Positions 13,997 through 17,094 of a DNA stretch of 17,094 nucleotides are shown here, one piece after another. The notes under the pieces were generated by a model that made no database searches, was not told where the DNA came from, and saw only the letters and a program-made list of their open reading frames with translations. Position 1 is the stretch's first letter, and each line of letters opens with the position of its first letter. Origin of the DNA: Thermoplasmata archaeon (GTDB lineage: Archaea > Thermoplasmatota > Thermoplasmata > Thermoplasmatales > Thermoplasmataceae); the NCBI GenBank assembly GCA_021797025.1, contig JAKAAK010000033.1, positions 1 to 17,094 of the forward strand, given 5' to 3'. The position numbers and the translations under genes are program-made.

Positions 13997-15409
13997 ATGG
14001 AAGATATGAATTCAAAATCGGGTCTTGCTACCAACACCCTGAGTATGTGGCAGGCACTGGCACAGGGGCTCGGGACAAATGGCCCGGCTGCTGTAACAGC
14101 ACTGTTTTTTGTGGGCATTGCAGGTGCAGTGGGTGGGTCAATGACGCTTGTAATAGTTCTTGCATTTGTTATTTACTGCGGAATGACTCTTATTACCTAC
14201 GAATGGTCCAAGGAGGTTGCATCGGCATATTCATGGGCAGCATTTCATCGAAAGGCATTTAAAAAGGCAGGAAAGTTTCTTTCGTTCTATGGGGGAATTT
14301 CCTACTATTACTATTATTTACTCGGTTATACAGGATTTGCAATGCTGGGGCTAACCGCATTTCTGTATGCACTGGACCCTGCACTAGCAGTCGCATATCC
14401 CTGGATTTGGATACCTCTGACCATAATAGTTATCGGAGAAACCACAGCGCTCAGTTATTTCGGGGTTAAACTGTCATTGAAATACGTTCTGTATACAGGT
14501 ATGGCTGAATTTATATTTCTTATGGGCACATCCATAGCACTCATAGTCATTGCAGGGCCCAACAACTCAATTTTACCGTTTACGGCCTCTGCAGTCCATT
14601 TCAACTATACGGACATTGCAGTGGAAATGATTCTGGGGATTGCCACCTTTGGCGGACTCAATTCTGTAGTTCCAGTAGCCGAGGAAACTAAAAACCCCAG
14701 AAAGAATATACCCCTAGCACTGGGAATACTTGCAGCAATGATAGGAGCGGTTATAATAATAAGCTCATATGCACAATCCGTAGTGTATGGATTTGGTAAT
14801 ATGTTCAATTACGCAAATCTTTCTGACCCAGGAATCTATGTGTATACAAAATATCTTGGCCTTGCAGTGGCTGCAATCTTTGCCCTGTTTATAGTCAACA
14901 GTTTCAATTCTTCAGGCGTAGGATTTATGAACAGCACAGTGAGAACTTCATATGCCTATTCCAGGGATAAGCTCCTGTTTCCAGAAGTGTTTACAAAGAT
15001 AAATAAGCATAAAGTTCCAGGAAATCTTGTTATATTCACTGGGTTATTCAGCATAACCATTGCAATTGTTTCAGGTCTGATTCTTGGGCCACTTACTGCA
15101 AGCCTGTTTCTCATCATAAGCAACTCCATATTCAGCTTTTCAAACCATGCCATAGCAGGAATCGGTCTTGGTTTCTACCATAAGCGTAATGGAACTCTTA
15201 AAATAATAAGGCATCTGGTAATTCCATGGGCAGTGGCCATAGCACTGGTGGTTGCCATAGTGTATGTAGTATACCCTGCTCCGCCACCTCCGCTCAATTA
15301 CGCATCGTACATATCAGGATTATACCTTGTGTTCATAGTTGTATTATACTTCTATTACAGGGCAAAAAAACCACAGGTACTGGAGGATGTGGGGCAGTTC
15401 ACACTTTGA
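13997..15409 (+). CDS. APC-family amino acid permease
   Basis: A 470-residue integral membrane transporter with about 12 hydrophobic segments, of the amino acid-polyamine-organocation superfamily. It imports amino acids or related amines using an ion gradient, which would be the proton gradient in an acidophile. The first helix follows ALAQGLGTNGPAAVTALFF, with a GIAGAVGGS turn typical of TM1-TM2 in the family. The loop EETKNPRKNIP (229-239) is the family's best signature. PAPPPPLN near the C-terminal end forms a proline-rich loop before the last helix. The frame is open back to 13904, but the added 31 residues are unlike the family and a TATA box lies inside them, so I chose the ATG at 13997 (14006 is also possible). 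It is a single gene. Confidence 0.9.
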   Translation: MEDMNSKSGLATNTLSMWQALAQGLGTNGPAAVTALFFVGIAGAVGGSMTLVIVLAFVIYCGMTLITYEWSKEVASAYSWAAFHRKAFKKAGKFLSFYGGISYYYYYLLGYTGFAMLGLTAFLYALDPALAVAYPWIWIPLTIIVIGETTALSYFGVKLSLKYVLYTGMAEFIFLMGTSIALIVIAGPNNSILPFTASAVHFNYTDIAVEMILGIATFGGLNSVVPVAEETKNPRKNIPLALGILAAMIGAVIIISSYAQSVVYGFGNMFNYANLSDPGIYVYTKYLGLAVAAIFALFIVNSFNSSGVGFMNSTVRTSYAYSRDKLLFPEVFTKINKHKVPGNLVIFTGLFSITIAIVSGLILGPLTASLFLIISNSIFSFSNHAIAGIGLGFYHKRNGTLKIIRHLVIPWAVAIALVVAIVYVVYPAPPPPLNYASYISGLYLVFIVVLYFYYRAKKPQVLEDVGQFTL

Positions 15410-15411
15410 TT

Positions 15412-15435
15412 TGTATATATTTAACTATATATACA
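15412..15435 (+). terminator. Inverted repeat after the APC permease, possible terminator
   Basis: Arms TGTATATAT (15412-15420) and ATATATACA (15427-15435) pair perfectly over nine bases around a TTAACT loop, two bases after the permease stop. The stem is almost all A-T. It could shape the 3' end of the transcript. Confidence 0.4.
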
Positions 15436-15464
15436 TGATTTCCACTTACATTAAAGGAATCATG
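15434..15464. repeat. Second inverted repeat between convergent genes
   Basis: CATGATTTCC (15434-15443) pairs with GGAATCATG (15456-15464), with one bulged T and a 12-base loop. It shares two bases with the preceding hairpin, so the two structures compete. It lies between the ends of the permease and the Cys-rich protein gene and may act on either strand. Confidence 0.4.
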
Positions 15465-15483
15465 TCTACAAAAATTTAAGAAT

Positions 15484-15741
15484 TTATTTATCAAAACACG
15501 AACAGCCGTTTATCTTTTCCTCTATTTCTTCTTTCTTGACGTTGCCTGTTATTTTTATAACAGTTTTGCCATCTTGCTCATACACGCCAACCTTGTTTTC
15601 ACTCAAAAAACTCGGAGAACAGCATGAATTTTTGCCTGAAACACAGGACCTTATAACATCATTAACTTCATCAATATCTGTATTTTCAGGCATTATAACT
15701 TCAACGCCATTATCCTTCTGTATTACTTTCTTTTCATTCAT
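15484..15741 (-). CDS. Cys-rich 85-residue protein, unknown function
   Basis: I do not recognise this family. The protein is small and acidic. Its predicted pattern is strand (NGVEVIMP), helix (DIDEVNDVIRSCV), a Cys-bearing loop (SGKNSCCSPSF), two strands (KVGVYEQDGKTVIKITG) and a helix ending NGCSCFDK. The five cysteines are Cys33, Cys40, Cys41, Cys80 and Cys82, forming a CC pair and a CxC at the end. That suggests binding of a soft metal or a thiol/persulfide role; this is inference. There is no signal peptide, so it is cytoplasmic. It lies 44 bases downstream of the Cys-rich winged-helix gene on the same strand, and that gap holds its own TATA box with inverted repeats. The pairing suggests the regulator controls it. 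Confidence 0.75.
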   Translation of the reverse strand: MNEKKVIQKDNGVEVIMPENTDIDEVNDVIRSCVSGKNSCCSPSFLSENKVGVYEQDGKTVIKITGNVKKEEIEEKINGCSCFDK

Positions 15742-15749
15742 TTCCCATC

Positions 15750-15782
15750 AGTCAATGCATGCATTCATATTATTTATTGACT
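15750..15782 (-). promoter_or_regulatory. Promoter and probable operator of the Cys-rich protein gene
   Basis: On the minus strand the TATA-like AATAAATAATA lies at 15777-15767. It is bracketed by a perfect 7-base inverted repeat: AGTCAAT at 15782-15776 and ATTGACT at 15756-15750, with 19 bases between. Inside is a perfect 12-base palindrome AATGCATGCATT at 15754-15765, covering the region just before the predicted transcript start. This arrangement fits a dimeric repressor blocking TBP or RNA polymerase. The neighbouring winged-helix protein is the obvious candidate; that link is inference. Confidence 0.5.
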
Positions 15783-15785
15783 AAT

Positions 15786-15998
15786 TTATTTGTCTGTACA
15801 GCACTCAGTGGAAGCGGTCTCTACACATTTATATCCATCCCTCAACTTTGATATATTGCAATCATCGCCAATTCTTCTTAATATCCTTGAAAGGATTTCC
15901 TGATGAAGCCCACTTTTATTCTTTATATCAGTGAATCTGATCTTTTCGGAATCGCATATTATATTGCAAACATTTTTTTCTCGCTCGGTAAATTCCAT
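15786..15998 (-). CDS. Cys-rich winged-helix protein, putative transcriptional regulator
   Basis: A protein of 70 residues from the ATG at 15996-15998, or 73 from the ATG at 16005-16007. The core MEFTEREKNVCNIICDSEK, then IRFTDIKNKSGLHQEILSRIL, then DGYKC has the helix-turn-helix and wing spacing of small archaeal winged-helix regulators. Six cysteines are unusual for this size. In 73-residue numbering they are Cys14 and Cys18 (helix 1), Cys50, Cys61 (wing), and a Cys69-Cys70 pair in the tail ECCTDK. They could bind a metal or sense thiol stress, as in ArsR-like regulators, although no known ArsR metal box is complete. I prefer the shorter start: the TATA-like element near 16021-16028 puts the transcript start at about 16000. 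Confidence 0.75.
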   Translation of the reverse strand: MEFTEREKNVCNIICDSEKIRFTDIKNKSGLHQEILSRILRRIGDDCNISKLRDGYKCVETASTECCTDK

Positions 15999-16019
15999 AA
16001 TTAACATATATATCGTTAG

Positions 16020-16033
16020 AATATTTAATGACT
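16020..16033 (-). promoter_or_regulatory. Promoter box of the winged-helix gene, shared with its neighbour
   Basis: The minus strand reads AGTCATTAAATATT. The promoter of the downstream Cys-rich gene reads AGTCAATAAATAAT at 15782-15769, so 12 of 14 positions agree, covering both the upstream element and the TATA box. Sharing the box suggests common control, including autoregulation. Confidence 0.45.
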
Positions 16034-16082
16034 ACATTTTTACCCTTCAATATTGAGGGAATTATTACACAAAAATTCAAAA

Positions 16083-17094
16083 TTATCTTTTATCCAGATT
16101 TTTCACTGCGCCTTCCAGTACTTCAATTCCCCGTTCAACATCTTCAAAATCCGTCCATTCAAGGGGCGTGTGGCTCAATCCTTTTACGCTGGGCACGAAG
16201 ATCATGCCTGCTTTCGATATTTTTGAAATTGGTATTGTATCATGCCCTGCACCACTTGGCATATCCATGTAAGTAAATCCACGGGATTTTACAGATGACC
16301 TGATCGCATCCATGACTTCGGTGGACATGATTGATGGTTCCACTTCGGTAATAATAGTGTAATCAATCTTTACGCCGTTCTTCTGTGTTTCAAGTTCCGA
16401 TAAAACATTATTTTTCATATATGCAAGGCTATCACCATGCTCGCTTCTGAGGTCTATTTTCATTGAAACATATCCGGGTATGACGTTAAATCTTCCAGGG
16501 TCAACAGAAAGCTCACCAACAGTTCCAACGCTATGGTTTTTGTATTTAGCAGATGCATCTCTGGCAGTTCTGTCTACTATCGCAATAATGTCTGCAGCCC
16601 TAACAAGGGCATCATTTCTCATAGCCATAGGTGTAGTGCCGGAGTGCCCCTGGATGCCATGTAACTCCGCTGACAGCACACACTGACCTGTAATTGATGT
16701 AACTATGCCTATCTGCTTCTTCTTTTCCTCAAGCACCGGACCCTGCTCTATATGATATTCAAGGTAATATTCTGGCTTCCCCGGAAATTCTGAATCTCCC
16801 ATGTACTCTATCCTCTGCATGGCCGATTTGAAATCCATACCATCCCTGTTTTTTATAGCCCAGACTTTTTCCTTTGGAATATTTCCTGTGAACCCATTGC
16901 TGCCGAGCATTGGCTGGTGGAATGCAGAACCCTCCTCACCGGTGAAGGCAGCAACTACAATGGTTTTTCTATTTTTATATCCTGATTCTTTCAATCTAAG
17001 TAACACCTCGAAGGCACTGAATACACCCATGGCACCATCGAACATTCCCCCATGGACTACAGAGTCCAGATGCGATCCCATCATGATTATTCCT
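16083..17094 (-). CDS. M20-family amidase, hydantoinase/carbamoylase type (5' part beyond window)
   Basis: A zinc-dependent amidohydrolase of the N-carbamoyl-L-amino acid hydrolase / allantoate amidohydrolase / beta-ureidopropionase group. About 336 residues are visible, and the frame stays open to the window edge (GII before MMGSHLD). Roughly 70-80 N-terminal residues are therefore missing from the usual 400-420, and the internal ATG at 17082-17084 is not the start. Metal ligands are visible as His and Asp in GSHLDSVVHGGMFDG, the Glu pair in FTGEEGSAF, and His in YHIEQGPVLE. Substrate-binding motifs include the dimerisation-domain loop HSGTTPMAMRNDAL, a GRFNVIPG stretch, and SGAGHD with the last His. 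It would release ammonia, CO2 or an amino acid from a carbamoyl or ureido compound. The exact substrate is open. Confidence 0.92.
   Translation of the reverse strand, partial: GIIMMGSHLDSVVHGGMFDGAMGVFSAFEVLLRLKESGYKNRKTIVVAAFTGEEGSAFHQPMLGSNGFTGNIPKEKVWAIKNRDGMDFKSAMQRIEYMGDSEFPGKPEYYLEYHIEQGPVLEEKKKQIGIVTSITGQCVLSAELHGIQGHSGTTPMAMRNDALVRAADIIAIVDRTARDASAKYKNHSVGTVGELSVDPGRFNVIPGYVSMKIDLRSEHGDSLAYMKNNVLSELETQKNGVKIDYTIITEVEPSIMSTEVMDAIRSSVKSRGFTYMDMPSGAGHDTIPISKISKAGMIFVPSVKGLSHTPLEWTDFEDVERGIEVLEGAVKNLDKR

Noticed and set aside
1..17094. CRISPR array, complete insertion sequence or prophage
   Set aside because: I saw no regularly spaced direct repeats, no transposase or integrase motifs in the clear open frames, and no phage structural genes.

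Overview
The window looks like chromosomal DNA from an AT-rich archaeon of the order Thermoplasmatales (Ferroplasma, Acidiplasma or Cuniculiplasma type). The archaeal markers are geranylgeranylglyceryl phosphate synthase, an archaeal-type dihydroneopterin aldolase (MptD), a stand-alone Trm1, small PurL with a separate PurS, and an archaeal type-A RNase P RNA. The order-level call is inference from gene content, base composition, frequent AGG/ATA codons and mostly leaderless promoters (TATA box about 23-27 bases before the ATG). It does not rest on a search.

Layout. 1-1149 (minus): purL (cut by the window edge) and purS. 1254-2525: a small membrane protein convergent with a 316-residue protein that has a YrhK-like membrane tail. 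2606-3340 (minus): GGGP synthase, divergent from 3493-5424 (plus), a tight three-gene run of mptD, a THEP1-like NTPase with an altered P-loop, and trm1. 5418-6667 (minus): a DUF2240-like protein and a CinA N-terminal-type protein. 6668-7192: a gap with no gene. 7193-7906 (plus): a UbiA-like polytopic membrane protein. 7907-8313: a second AT-rich gap. 8314-9668 (minus): a small wHTH-like protein and a sugar-phosphate nucleotidyltransferase with a cupin-like tail. 9794-12260 (plus): an aldehyde dehydrogenase and an MFS transporter, likely one operon. 12475-12770: RNase P RNA. 12813-13223: a Nudix hydrolase, convergent with a BluB-like flavin-destructase (13217-13894, minus). 13997-15409 (plus): an APC-family permease. 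15484-15998 (minus): a Cys-rich small protein behind a Cys-rich winged-helix protein. 16083-17094 (minus): an M20-type amidase cut by the window edge.

Most of the window is housekeeping: purines, lipids, pterins and RNA processing. There are some transport and catabolic functions. I see no CRISPR array, complete insertion sequence, prophage or tRNA.

The strongest candidate for something undescribed is the Cys-rich winged-helix protein and its Cys-rich neighbour. Their promoters share a near-identical box over the TATA element, and the downstream promoter has two further inverted repeats around that TATA. This suggests a small autoregulated thiol- or metal-responsive module. Secondary points are BluB in an archaeon, the altered P-loop, and a nucleotidyltransferase with a cupin-like tail.
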